From the NCBI RefSeq assembly GCF_000172415.1, contig NZ_ABLD01000002.1:434001-498000 (forward strand): a stretch of DNA of 64,000 nt, given 5' to 3'. The DNA is from Paraburkholderia graminis C4D1M. Its GTDB lineage: Bacteria > Pseudomonadota > Gammaproteobacteria > Burkholderiales > Burkholderiaceae. Under the pieces are notes generated by a model. The model saw only the letters and a program-made list of their open reading frames with translations. It did no database searches and was not told the DNA's origin. The position numbers and the translations under genes were made by a program. Of this stretch, positions 1 to 8,194 are shown piece by piece; position 1 is the first letter of the stretch; each line of letters opens with the position of its first letter.

Positions 1-381
1 CAAAGCGCGGCTTTCCCATGCAACTTCTGGATACGCGTGCAGGGCAAGGTTATCAAGGTCGATACTTCATCGCGCGTTGGAAAGGTATTCGTCGATGTCA
101 CGCCCGCTTCGGGCGGCGAGCCCGTCCATGTCGCACTCGAGACGGGGCCGGTCGTGATCGGTACTGGCGTGCGCGACGGATTCCCCGGCGTCAAGTACAG
201 CGACTTCGACGATCAGACGCGTTTCGCCGTATTCGGACAGGACCTGAACAAGCTGGTGGTCGCGCGAGCGCAAAAGTCGCTCAAACCTAAAGTGGGCGAC
301 ACGGTCGACGTAGCCGCGGTATTCAGCAGTTGGAGCGAACCGACGGGCGAAATCCGCGCAATTCCGGTGACATGGAAATGA
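1..381 (+). CDS. DUF2291 family protein, 3' part only
   Basis: The gene enters from the left edge; the reading frame is open from base 1, so the N-terminus is missing. The visible residues include FWIRVQGKV, VDTSSRVGKV and VETGPVVIGT-like segments typical of DUF2291, a small periplasmic or lipoprotein family found beside RbsABC-type sugar importers. Its function is not established. The stop codon overlaps the ATG of the following ABC ATPase gene (ATGA), which indicates translational coupling in one operon. Family assignment is by pattern and context; the missing start prevents checking for a lipobox. Confidence 0.75.
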   Translation, partial: QSAAFPCNFWIRVQGKVIKVDTSSRVGKVFVDVTPASGGEPVHVALETGPVVIGTGVRDGFPGVKYSDFDDQTRFAVFGQDLNKLVVARAQKSLKPKVGDTVDVAAVFSSWSEPTGEIRAIPVTWK

Positions 382-1916
382 ACCAACCGCACACCATGAA
401 TCCCGCCAACGTGATCGAGACGCGCGGACTGTCCAAGGTCTATCCGGGCACCGCTGCGTTGGTCGAAGTCGACTACAAGGTGCGACGCGGCAAGGTCAAT
501 GTGTTGATCGGCGAAAACGGCGCCGGCAAATCGACGCTGATGAAGCTGCTCGCCGGTGCCGAGACGCCGACATCGGGAGAGATATGGGTCGATGAAAAGA
601 TTGCCCACATCACGGACGTGCGTAGCGCCGAAAAGCACGGCATCGGCATCATCTTTCAGGAATTGAACCTCTTTCCCGATATGACCGTGGCGGAGAACAT
701 CTTCGCCGGGAATGAGTTGACCAGTTCCGGCGTAATCCGCACGAAGGACGAGAACCATCAGGCGAAAGTACTGCTTAACCGTCTGCAGATTCCAATCGAC
801 CCGCGCATGCGACTCGGCGATCTCTACGTCGGGCAACAGCAACTGGTCGAAATTGCAAAGGCGCTCTCCAAGCACATCAAGGTGCTCATCATGGACGAGC
901 CGACTTCCGCGCTCTCGAAGACGGAAGTCGAGATTCTCTTCAAGATCATTGCGCAGCTCAAGGAAGAGGGCGTCACGGTCATTTACATCTCGCATCGTCT
1001 CGAGGAAATCATGGCGATCGGGGATTGCATTACGGTATTGCGTAATGGGCGCCTCGTCGCAGAAGACGACATTGCGAATATCGACATTCCCTGGATCATC
1101 GAGGCGATGGTCGGATCGTCGAAGAAGCGTTTCGCATTCGAGCAGCATGCAATCGGCGAGGAAGTCCTGAAGGTCAAGGATCTTGCGCTGAAGCGCTCGA
1201 ATGGCATCTACGCGGTTGACCATGTTTCGTTTTCCGTCAGGGCCGGAGAAGTCATTGGAATTTACGGCTTGATGGGCGCCGGCCGCACTGAACTGCTCGA
1301 GTCTTTACTCGGCGCGCAGCCGCTGGCTCTCGGCGAAATAGAACTCGCCGGCAAGGCAATCGAAGATCTGCCAATTCCGAAACGGATCGAGGCGGGCATT
1401 GCGCTCGTACCCGAAGACAGACAGAAGCAGGGGATGGTGCAGCTCATGTCGATCCTCGAAAACATGACGCTGTCCAGTCTGTCCAGATTCACTCGCCGTC
1501 TCGCGTTCGGTGCACTGCGACGCGACCGGCAGCTCTCTGCGTCCAACGATATCGTCAAGCGCCTCGCAATCAAGGCGTCGTCGGTCGATGCGCCGATCAC
1601 GTCGCTGTCGGGCGGAAACATGCAGAAGGTGGTGATCGGCAAGGCATTGCTGACGTCGCCGAAAGTACTGCTGATGGACGAGCCGACGCGGGGAATCGAC
1701 GTAGGTGCAAAAGAGGACGTGTACAAGACGATCAGCGTGCTCGCGCAGTCAGGCATTGCAGTCGTGTATGCGACCTCGGAACTGGACGAGGCAATGGCTG
1801 TTTCCAATCGGGTCTTCGTGATGGCCAGCGGCAAGCTGACGGCGATCATGGAACGTGCACAGTTTGACAGCGAGCGCATCGTGCGCGCGTCAACGCCCGC
1901 GACAGCCGTAGTGTGA
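378..1916 (+). CDS. Sugar/polyol ABC transporter, RbsA-type double ATPase
   Basis: This is a tandem ATP-binding protein that powers import of a monosaccharide or polyol. The first cassette has a Walker A motif GENGAGKST (about residues 43-51), a signature VGQQQLVEIAKAL and a Walker B LIMDEPTSAL. The second cassette has the degenerate P-loop GLMGAGRTE and the strong signature LSGGNMQKV, then LLMDEPTRGID. This asymmetry and a length near 510 residues are normal for RbsA/MglA/XylG. The start at 378 overlaps the upstream stop; in-frame ATGs at 372 and 396 are alternatives. The permease gene follows 20 bases later. The substrate cannot be read from the sequence. Confidence 0.93.
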   Translation: MNQPHTMNPANVIETRGLSKVYPGTAALVEVDYKVRRGKVNVLIGENGAGKSTLMKLLAGAETPTSGEIWVDEKIAHITDVRSAEKHGIGIIFQELNLFPDMTVAENIFAGNELTSSGVIRTKDENHQAKVLLNRLQIPIDPRMRLGDLYVGQQQLVEIAKALSKHIKVLIMDEPTSALSKTEVEILFKIIAQLKEEGVTVIYISHRLEEIMAIGDCITVLRNGRLVAEDDIANIDIPWIIEAMVGSSKKRFAFEQHAIGEEVLKVKDLALKRSNGIYAVDHVSFSVRAGEVIGIYGLMGAGRTELLESLLGAQPLALGEIELAGKAIEDLPIPKRIEAGIALVPEDRQKQGMVQLMSILENMTLSSLSRFTRRLAFGALRRDRQLSASNDIVKRLAIKASSVDAPITSLSGGNMQKVVIGKALLTSPKVLLMDEPTRGIDVGAKEDVYKTISVLAQSGIAVVYATSELDEAMAVSNRVFVMASGKLTAIMERAQFDSERIVRASTPATAVV

Positions 1917-1936
1917 AGCACCTTGAGGTGGAAACC

Positions 1937-3019
1937 ATGACTACTCAGAACAGCAGCACTCCTTCGATTCAACCGGTTCACGGCAAGCACAACCGGCAAT
2001 CCGCTTACATGGCTTCGCGCATGGCGGTGAACCTGCTCAAGCTGCGAATCTTCATTGCGCTCTTTGCGATCATTATCGTGTTCTCGCTTGCAACCGAGAA
2101 CTTCCTGTCGACAAGCAACATGCTGATCATGGCGAAACACGTGACTATCGTCGCGATTCTGTCGATCGGCATGACGCTCGTGATTCTGACGGGCGGCATC
2201 GACCTGTCCGTGGGTTCCATTGTCGGAATAAGCGGGATGGCGGCGGGCTATCTTCTGCTCGAAGGCGTGAAGATCGGTCATCACGTCGTGTTCTTCAACC
2301 CGTGGGGCGTGACGCTGATTGCATGCGCGCTCGGCGCGATCATCGGTGCGGTGAATGGTTACCTGATAACGGCGCTCAATGTCGCACCCTTCATTGCAAC
2401 CCTCGGCATGCTGTATGTCGTACGCGGCGCAGCACTGCTCGTGAATAACGGCAGCACGTTCGCCGATCTCGGAGGCAATCCGGCTCTGGGCAATACGGGC
2501 TTCGAATTCCTCGGCAACGGCACAATTCTCGGCCTTTCCATGCCCGTGTGGATTCTCGTGATTCTTGCTGCCATCACCATTTTTGTTGCGAAGCGTACGC
2601 CGCTTGGCCGGCGCATCTATGCAATCGGCGGCAACGAGCAGGCGGCGCGCTTCTCGGGAATTCGCACCAACCGCGTGAAGCTGTTCGTGTACATGTTCTC
2701 GGGATTCTGTGCGGCGATCGTCGGACTGGTCATCACTGCGCAGTTGCAGACCGCTCACCCATTGACCGGCCAGACGTTCGAGCTGAACGCGATTGCCGCG
2801 GTCGTATTGGGAGGAACTGCGTTGATGGGTGGCCGCGGTACGGTCTTCGGTTCGGTCGTCGGCGCCTGTGTGATCAGCATTCTCGGCGACGGCATGGTGA
2901 TGTGCGGTATCAGCGATTTCTGGCAGATGGTGATCAAGGGCCTCGTGATCATCTTCGCTGTGGTCATCGATCAGTTGCAGCAGCGCCTGCAGAGCCGCAT
3001 GGTTTCGCTCACCGCGTGA
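1937..3019 (+). CDS. Sugar/polyol ABC transporter permease, RbsC/AraH family
   Basis: This is an inner-membrane permease of about 360 residues with eight to ten hydrophobic segments beginning near residue 35. It carries the family motifs TGGIDLSVGS (about residue 90) and GGTALMGGRGTVFG (about residue 295), which match the BPD_transp_2 family. The start at ATG 1937 is chosen because a GAGGTGG ribosome-binding sequence lies just before it; a GTG at 1913 overlapping the ATPase stop is the alternative. It should form the channel for the ATPase encoded upstream. A solute-binding protein gene is not in view and probably lies left of the window. Confidence 0.93.
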   Translation: MTTQNSSTPSIQPVHGKHNRQSAYMASRMAVNLLKLRIFIALFAIIIVFSLATENFLSTSNMLIMAKHVTIVAILSIGMTLVILTGGIDLSVGSIVGISGMAAGYLLLEGVKIGHHVVFFNPWGVTLIACALGAIIGAVNGYLITALNVAPFIATLGMLYVVRGAALLVNNGSTFADLGGNPALGNTGFEFLGNGTILGLSMPVWILVILAAITIFVAKRTPLGRRIYAIGGNEQAARFSGIRTNRVKLFVYMFSGFCAAIVGLVITAQLQTAHPLTGQTFELNAIAAVVLGGTALMGGRGTVFGSVVGACVISILGDGMVMCGISDFWQMVIKGLVIIFAVVIDQLQQRLQSRMVSLTA

Positions 3020-3053
3020 GCGTCGCGAGTTGAGCCGTCTTCTGGAAAGCAAC

Positions 3054-4523
3054 ATGCAATATGTTCTGGCAATCGATCAGGGCACGAGCGGTACAAAAGC
3101 ACTCGTGTTCGATGCGGAAGGGCAGGTGCACGCTCGCGGTTTCGTGGCCGTACCGTGTACGCATCCTCGCAACGGATTCGTCGAGCAGGACCCGCAGCTG
3201 ATTTATGAGTCGGTACTGCAAGCGGTCTCCATTTGCCTCGGTGAATTCAAAGGCGACCGGAAACAGATAGCAGGTGTCGGCATCTCGAATCAGCGTGAGA
3301 CGGTCGTGCTGTGGGATGACGAAGGTCGCCCGATCGTTCCGGCAGTGTCGTGGCAGTGCCAACGTTCTCTCGCGATATGCGAGCGTCTGAAGCAGGAAGG
3401 CAGGGCACAGGTCATTGCAGAGAAGACGGGACTATTGATCGACCCGTACTTTTCGGGAACGAAGCTCATCTGGCTTAACGAAAACGATGAGCGGGTGCGC
3501 GCGCATATCGCCGCCGGCACCGCTCGCTTCGGCACGGTCGATAGCTGGCTTCTGTACCGTTTGACAAACGGCGACGTGTATCGCACCGATTACACGAACG
3601 CGTCGCGAACCATGCTGTTCAATCTTGCAGGACTTGAATGGGATCGCGAACTGCTCGCCGATTTCGGTTTGCAGAAACTGCGGCTGCCTGAACTGCGTCC
3701 GTCAGCATCCGATTTCGGCGCGAGCGATTTCAACGGCATTTTCGATCGACCCATCCCGATCGTATCGATGATCGGCGATTCCCACGCTGCGGCTGTTGGC
3801 GAAGGCTGCCTCAGTCCCGGCTTTGCCAAGGCAACAATGGGGACGGGCTCCTCGATCATGATGAACGTGGGCGGCAAGCCCTTGCCCGCGGACCACGGTC
3901 TCGTGTCGACGCTTTGCTTTGCCGCCGAACAGCGGGTGGATTACGCGCTGGAAGGCATCGTCATTAGTGCCGGGTCAACGCCTTCGTTCCTCAAGGAAAA
4001 ACTGCGCATCGTCAAGGATTTCGCGGAAGCAGAAGAGGCGTTCACGGAATACGATAACGGCGGCGTGTTTCTTATTCCGGCTTTTTCGGGAATCGGTTGC
4101 CCGCACTGGAAATATCCAGGCGGCGCGCAAATCGTCGGGCTGAATTTCTCGACGTCCTGGCAAAACGTCGTGCGCGCAGCTTATGAATCGATCGTCTATC
4201 AGATCAGGGACGTGATCGCAGTCATGGAGCGGGCTGCCGACGTCCCGTTGCGCGAACTCTTTCTCGACGGAGGACTGGTTCAGCGGCCATTCCTTCTTCA
4301 ATACCTGGCGGACACATTGAACCGGCCGGTGAGCACGCTGACGCTGAGCGAGATATCGGCCGCGGGCGCAGCAGCGCTTGCCGCGTTGAAGCTCGGGTTA
4401 ATCAACTCACTCGACGCCTATCGCGAGACTCGCGTGGTGGCACGACGCGTCGAACCAGGGCCGGGCGTCGAAGCGGCTGCAAGAAATCACGAGCAATGGT
4501 TGCAATGGATACGACGGCTTTGA
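3054..4523 (+). CDS. FGGY-family carbohydrate kinase (glycerol/polyol kinase-like)
   Basis: The protein opens with the FGGY phosphate-binding motif AIDQGTSGTKALVF and has the downstream ATP-site motif GTGSSIMMNVGG (about residues 263-274) and a glycerol-kinase-like WQCQRS segment. At 489 residues it is full length for the family. It probably phosphorylates the substrate imported by the adjacent ABC transporter. The start is ATG 3054, preceded by GGAAAG. The sequence is closest in style to glycerol, erythritol and related polyol kinases; xylulokinase-type activity cannot be excluded. The SDR gene 27 bases downstream completes a transport-kinase-dehydrogenase set. Confidence 0.88.
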   Translation: MQYVLAIDQGTSGTKALVFDAEGQVHARGFVAVPCTHPRNGFVEQDPQLIYESVLQAVSICLGEFKGDRKQIAGVGISNQRETVVLWDDEGRPIVPAVSWQCQRSLAICERLKQEGRAQVIAEKTGLLIDPYFSGTKLIWLNENDERVRAHIAAGTARFGTVDSWLLYRLTNGDVYRTDYTNASRTMLFNLAGLEWDRELLADFGLQKLRLPELRPSASDFGASDFNGIFDRPIPIVSMIGDSHAAAVGEGCLSPGFAKATMGTGSSIMMNVGGKPLPADHGLVSTLCFAAEQRVDYALEGIVISAGSTPSFLKEKLRIVKDFAEAEEAFTEYDNGGVFLIPAFSGIGCPHWKYPGGAQIVGLNFSTSWQNVVRAAYESIVYQIRDVIAVMERAADVPLRELFLDGGLVQRPFLLQYLADTLNRPVSTLTLSEISAAGAAALAALKLGLINSLDAYRETRVVARRVEPGPGVEAAARNHEQWLQWIRRL

Positions 4524-4550
4524 GCTCCGTCGATTAGTGGAGATCGGCAT

Positions 4551-5342
4551 ATGGCATTCCAGCAGCGTTTCGAAAACAAGGTGGTGGTTGTCACTGGCGG
4601 CAGCCGGGGTATCGGATTGGGCATTGCCAGGCGCTTTGCGCAGGAGGGCGCGAAAGTGTGCGTGTCGGCGAATGAAAAAGCCGTGCACGACGCTGCCGCG
4701 CAGCTACGCGATTCCGGCTTCGAGGCCATCGCCGTGCAAACCGATGTCACGAGCAAGGAACAGGTTGTCGCGCTTTACGAAGAAGTGGCGGCCGCGCTAG
4801 GTGAGGTTGATGTTTCAGTCCAGAACGCGGGCGTCATTACGATCGCGAAGCTGGAAGATCTGACCGAGAAGGAATGGGACAACGTACTTGCGGTGAACAC
4901 CAAAGGCGTTTTTCTGTGTTGCCAGGAAGCGGCGAGACGGATGCTGCGTGCCGGGAAAGCGGGCCGTCTGATCAATACGGCATCGGGACAGGCCAGACAA
5001 GGTTTCGTCTATACCCCGCACTATGCAGCCAGCAAGTTTGGCGTTCTGGGCATCACGCAGAGCCTCGCGAAAGAACTGGCGCCAACGGGCATCACAGTGA
5101 ACGCGTTCTGCCCCGGCATCATCGCGACTGACATGTGGTCGTATAACGACGAAGCGTGGGGCAAGCTGCTGGGCAACTACAAGCCTGGCGAACTCATGGC
5201 CGAGTGGGTCGAGAACATTCCCATGAAGCGTGCGGGTAGCGACAAGGATGTAGCAGGTCTGGTCGCGTTCCTGGCGTCCGATGACGCGTCGTACATCACG
5301 GGGCAGACCGTGAACGTCGATGGCGGAATGTTCATGTCCTGA
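4551..5342 (+). CDS. SDR family oxidoreductase (polyol dehydrogenase-like)
   Basis: This is a classical short-chain dehydrogenase of 263 residues. It has the Rossmann motif TGGSRGIGLG (about 15-24), NAG (about 91-93), a catalytic Ser in NTASGQ, YAASK (Tyr and Lys) and a C-terminal dinucleotide-bound fold ending in NVDGGMF. It most likely oxidises or reduces the polyol or keto-sugar handled by this operon, but the substrate is inferred only from context. A GGAG sequence precedes the ATG. A terminator follows, so this appears to be the last gene of the operon. Sorbitol, threitol and butanediol dehydrogenases share the same layout. Confidence 0.88.
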   Translation: MAFQQRFENKVVVVTGGSRGIGLGIARRFAQEGAKVCVSANEKAVHDAAAQLRDSGFEAIAVQTDVTSKEQVVALYEEVAAALGEVDVSVQNAGVITIAKLEDLTEKEWDNVLAVNTKGVFLCCQEAARRMLRAGKAGRLINTASGQARQGFVYTPHYAASKFGVLGITQSLAKELAPTGITVNAFCPGIIATDMWSYNDEAWGKLLGNYKPGELMAEWVENIPMKRAGSDKDVAGLVAFLASDDASYITGQTVNVDGGMFMS

Positions 5343-5356
5343 GGCCGCGTTCGCAG

Positions 5357-5386
5357 GTCGCGAGACACGTTGCCTCGCGACTTTCT
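5357..5386 (+). terminator. Rho-independent terminator after the sugar operon
   Basis: A perfect 8-bp stem (GTCGCGAG at 5357-5364, CTCGCGAC at 5374-5381) is followed by TTTCT. It sits between the SDR gene and the convergent ribH locus. Confidence 0.7.
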
Positions 5387-5407
5387 ATCGGAATCGGTCC
5401 GTGAGCG

Positions 5408-5906
<499 letters not shown>

Positions 5907-5940
5907 GGAGTTCAGCCTGTTTTGTGTGAACAGGGCGAAG

Positions 5941-5978
5941 AACAGCCGTTTCCCGCCAGTGCGGGCATTGTGGCTGTT
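5941..5978 (-). promoter_or_regulatory. Hairpin in the FMN riboswitch expression platform
   Basis: AACAGCC (5941-5947) pairs with GGCTGTT (5972-5978), with a nested GC-rich inner stem. It lies directly between the aptamer and the ribH start. No U-tract follows on the minus strand, so control of translation, or an atypical terminator, is more likely than a classical intrinsic terminator. Confidence 0.5.
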
Positions 5979-5980
5979 CT

Positions 5981-6132
5981 GTTCTCTTTCATCCGGACTA
6001 TACCGTCGGCCCCGGAATCCAACCGGGTCTGCTGACCTCTGTTATCGCAGCAATATCGAAACAGAGCGCTCGCGGGCTACGTCTGCAAAAGACGATTACC
6101 GCCGGTGGGGAATCGCACCCCGCCCCGAGAAC
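5981..6132 (-). promoter_or_regulatory. FMN riboswitch (RFN element) upstream of ribH
   Basis: Read on the minus strand, the element starts and ends with the P1 strands GTTCTC (6132-6127) and GAGAAC (5986-5981). Between them are the canonical RFN blocks: GGGGCGGGGTG, TTCCCCACCGGCGGTA, AGCCCGCGAGCGC, GATTCCGGGGCCGACGGTAT and AGTCCGGATGAAAGAG. It should bind FMN and repress the downstream lumazine synthase gene. Confidence 0.96.
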
Positions 6133-6413
6133 GTGTTCTTGAAGAACGGTGCGTAAATTACCACGTATCCGGCAAATCTGCTGCGCCACCCGCACCACAT
6201 TTCACTGCGTGCCTGCCTGAAATTGTTGCCCTCCAGGCAACATGGTGTACGCATTCGCGATGCTACTGGCGCTCGTCCTCGCTGACTACTATCTGTCACA
6301 CGCTCCTTCGAAATGCAGGCAATACGGAGCGCGTGACACTCGTAGTCGTGCTCGTAAGCCGCGTCGCGCGGTGCAGTGCGGCTCACCCCACTTAATCAAT
6401 TGGACTATTGAAC

Positions 6414-7346
6414 ATGAGCGAAACAACTCGCAATGTGCGGCCGGTTATCGCCAACGTCGGCAAAGAAGGGTCAGGCGAACTCGTGTCTTCCCGCTACGGC
6501 GTGCGCGTGGGCGACGTTGACGTCGTGCTGATCAGCGATGGCGTTCTGCCGCTGCCCACCTCCACCATGTCGACTAACGTGAGCGAAGCTGACCGCAACG
6601 AATGGTTCGATGGTCGCTTCCTGCAGCGCGACATGTTCGACTGGGCGCTGAATATTGCGCTCGTGCGCAGCGGCGACCGCCTGATCCTGATCGACTCGGG
6701 CGTGGGCGACGGTTTCGAATACTTCACGCGCGCCGGCCGCTCGGTAATGCGCCTGGAGTCGGCGGGTATCGACCTGGCTGCGATTACCGATATCGTGATT
6801 ACGCACATGCACATGGACCACGTCGGCGGCCTGAACGTTGCCGGCGTCAGGGCCAAGCTGCGCCCGGACGTGCGCATTCACGTGTCGGCGAAGGAAGTAG
6901 AGTTCTGGAAAAATCCGGACTTCAGCAGGACGGTGATGCCGGAAACTGTTCCTCCGGCGCTACGCAAGGCTGCTGCGACGTTCGCGGAACTCTACCGCGA
7001 AAACATCGTGCAGTTCGATCAGACCGTGGAAGTTGCCAAGGGCGTGTCGGCGCGCGTGACGGGTGGACACACGCCGGGGCATTGCGTCGTGGACGTCGCA
7101 TCGAACGGCGAAAAACTGACGTTCGTGGGCGACGCGATTTTCGAGGTCAACTTCGACCATCCCGACTGGCAAAACGGCTTCGAGCACGATCCTGAATTGG
7201 CTGCGGACGTGCGTATCGCGCTACTCAACGAAGCCGCTGAAACCGGCGCTCTGCTGGCCGCAGCGCACGTCGCGTTCCCATCCATCGGTCACGTTGCGAA
7301 GACGGACAACGGCTTCCATTTTGTGCCGGTGGTGTGGGACTACTGA
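6414..7346 (+). CDS. MBL-fold metallo-hydrolase
   Basis: This is a metallo-beta-lactamase fold enzyme of 310 residues. The dinuclear metal site is intact: HMHMDH (about residues 127-132), the third His in GGHTPGH (about 215-221), Asp in GDAIFE and a C-terminal His in AAHVAFPSIGH. There is no signal peptide, so it is expected in the cytoplasm. Family members include lactonases and phosphodiesterase-like hydrolases; the substrate is unknown. ATG 6414 is preferred over the in-frame TTG at 6408, although no clear ribosome-binding site precedes either. A strong terminator follows the gene, so it is probably monocistronic. Confidence 0.87.
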   Translation: MSETTRNVRPVIANVGKEGSGELVSSRYGVRVGDVDVVLISDGVLPLPTSTMSTNVSEADRNEWFDGRFLQRDMFDWALNIALVRSGDRLILIDSGVGDGFEYFTRAGRSVMRLESAGIDLAAITDIVITHMHMDHVGGLNVAGVRAKLRPDVRIHVSAKEVEFWKNPDFSRTVMPETVPPALRKAAATFAELYRENIVQFDQTVEVAKGVSARVTGGHTPGHCVVDVASNGEKLTFVGDAIFEVNFDHPDWQNGFEHDPELAADVRIALLNEAAETGALLAAAHVAFPSIGHVAKTDNGFHFVPVVWDY

Positions 7347-7398
7347 TCGGTGCCCGACGATCAACCATCGCCGTATAGATTGCACTGACGTTTGTCAG

Positions 7399-7437
7399 AA
7401 AACCGCCACGAGCGCACAAGGCTCACGGCGGTTTTTT
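7399..7437 (+). terminator. Rho-independent terminator after the MBL hydrolase gene
   Basis: A stem of AAAACCGCC (7399-7407) with GGCGGTTTT (7427-7435) ends in six T residues. The A-rich left arm means it could also work on the minus strand. Confidence 0.85.
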
Positions 7438-7532
7438 GCAAACGGTCACTTGCCCTGGTGTGACCGCGGCAGATCAATGCGGTGCCGTTGATACCGGTTG
7501 CACGCATCTTTCATCCTTCAACGGAGCGCATC

Positions 7533-8111
7533 ATGAGAGTGAAGAGTTTGTTGCCCGCAATTTTATGCACGTCGATGGCGCTGGCGGTCATCCCCGCGAT
7601 AGCCGGCGCCGAGCCGTTCACGATCAGGGTCGACGACCTGCGTGACGGGCACTTTTCGAACGAGCAGGTGTACGGAGGTTTTGGCTGTCACGGTAACAAC
7701 GTTTCGCCGCGCATTTCATGGGCTCACGTTCCGCGCGGCACGAAGAGCATTGTCGTGACCATCTTCGATCCTGATGCGCCGACTGGCGGGCTCGGCTGGA
7801 CGCATTGGGAGATCGCCAATATTCCACCTTCCGAGTCGTCGCTCGAAAAAGGCGCTTCCGGCAATCCGAAGCTCTTGCCGGCAGGCGCCATTGAGACGTT
7901 GACGGACTTCGGCGAATCCAGATACGGCGGACCGTGTCCGCCTAAAGGGGAATCGCATCGATATGTCGTGACGGCGTCTGCTCTCGACGTGGCGCAAATC
8001 GATGTCGCCCCGGCGGCGAGTCCCGCAGTCGTCGCCTATCAGATGCATGGGAAAGTCATTGCTCAGGCGAAGTATGTCGCGAGATATCATCGCGCGTCGA
8101 CTAACGATTAA
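7533..8111 (+). CDS. Secreted YbhB/YbcL-type (PEBP-like) protein
   Basis: This is a 192-residue phosphatidylethanolamine-binding-protein-like protein. A signal peptide is evident: basic MRVKSLLP, a hydrophobic stretch, and a likely cleavage after AIAGA near residue 26. The mature part has the family landmarks GCHGNNVSPRISW, DPDAPTGG and HWEIANIP, plus a glycine-rich YGGPCPPKGESHRY ligand-site block. It is expected in the periplasm. Bacterial members have no settled function. ATG 7533 with GGAG ten bases upstream is chosen over the in-frame ATG at 7482. The stop codon lies inside a short TAACGAT tandem repeat. Confidence 0.88.
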   Translation: MRVKSLLPAILCTSMALAVIPAIAGAEPFTIRVDDLRDGHFSNEQVYGGFGCHGNNVSPRISWAHVPRGTKSIVVTIFDPDAPTGGLGWTHWEIANIPPSESSLEKGASGNPKLLPAGAIETLTDFGESRYGGPCPPKGESHRYVVTASALDVAQIDVAPAASPAVVAYQMHGKVIAQAKYVARYHRASTND

Positions 8112-8122
8112 CGATTAACGAT
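8102..8122. repeat. Three copies of TAACGAT spanning a stop codon
   Basis: Three exact head-to-tail copies of the 7-base unit TAACGAT overlap the last codons and the TAA stop of the YbhB-like gene, with a decayed fourth copy following. Slippage in this tract would leave the stop codon available, because each unit carries TAA. Confidence 0.9.
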
Positions 8123-8194
8123 TGACGGGTGCAAGAACCAGGATATCGGCAACCGTTCCTGGCAGATCGGCTGCCGGTGAACGGTTGCAGTATT

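Noticed and set aside
1262..3055. A 597-codon minus-strand open frame opposite the ABC transporter genes
   Set aside because: Its composition (Arg, His and Ser runs) is that of an antisense shadow, and the plus-strand ATPase and permease have strong family motifs.
6294..6300. A second TGTCACA, upstream of the MBL hydrolase gene
   Set aside because: No CGTC is found at the required spacing of about 16 bases, so it was not called an ECF41 promoter.
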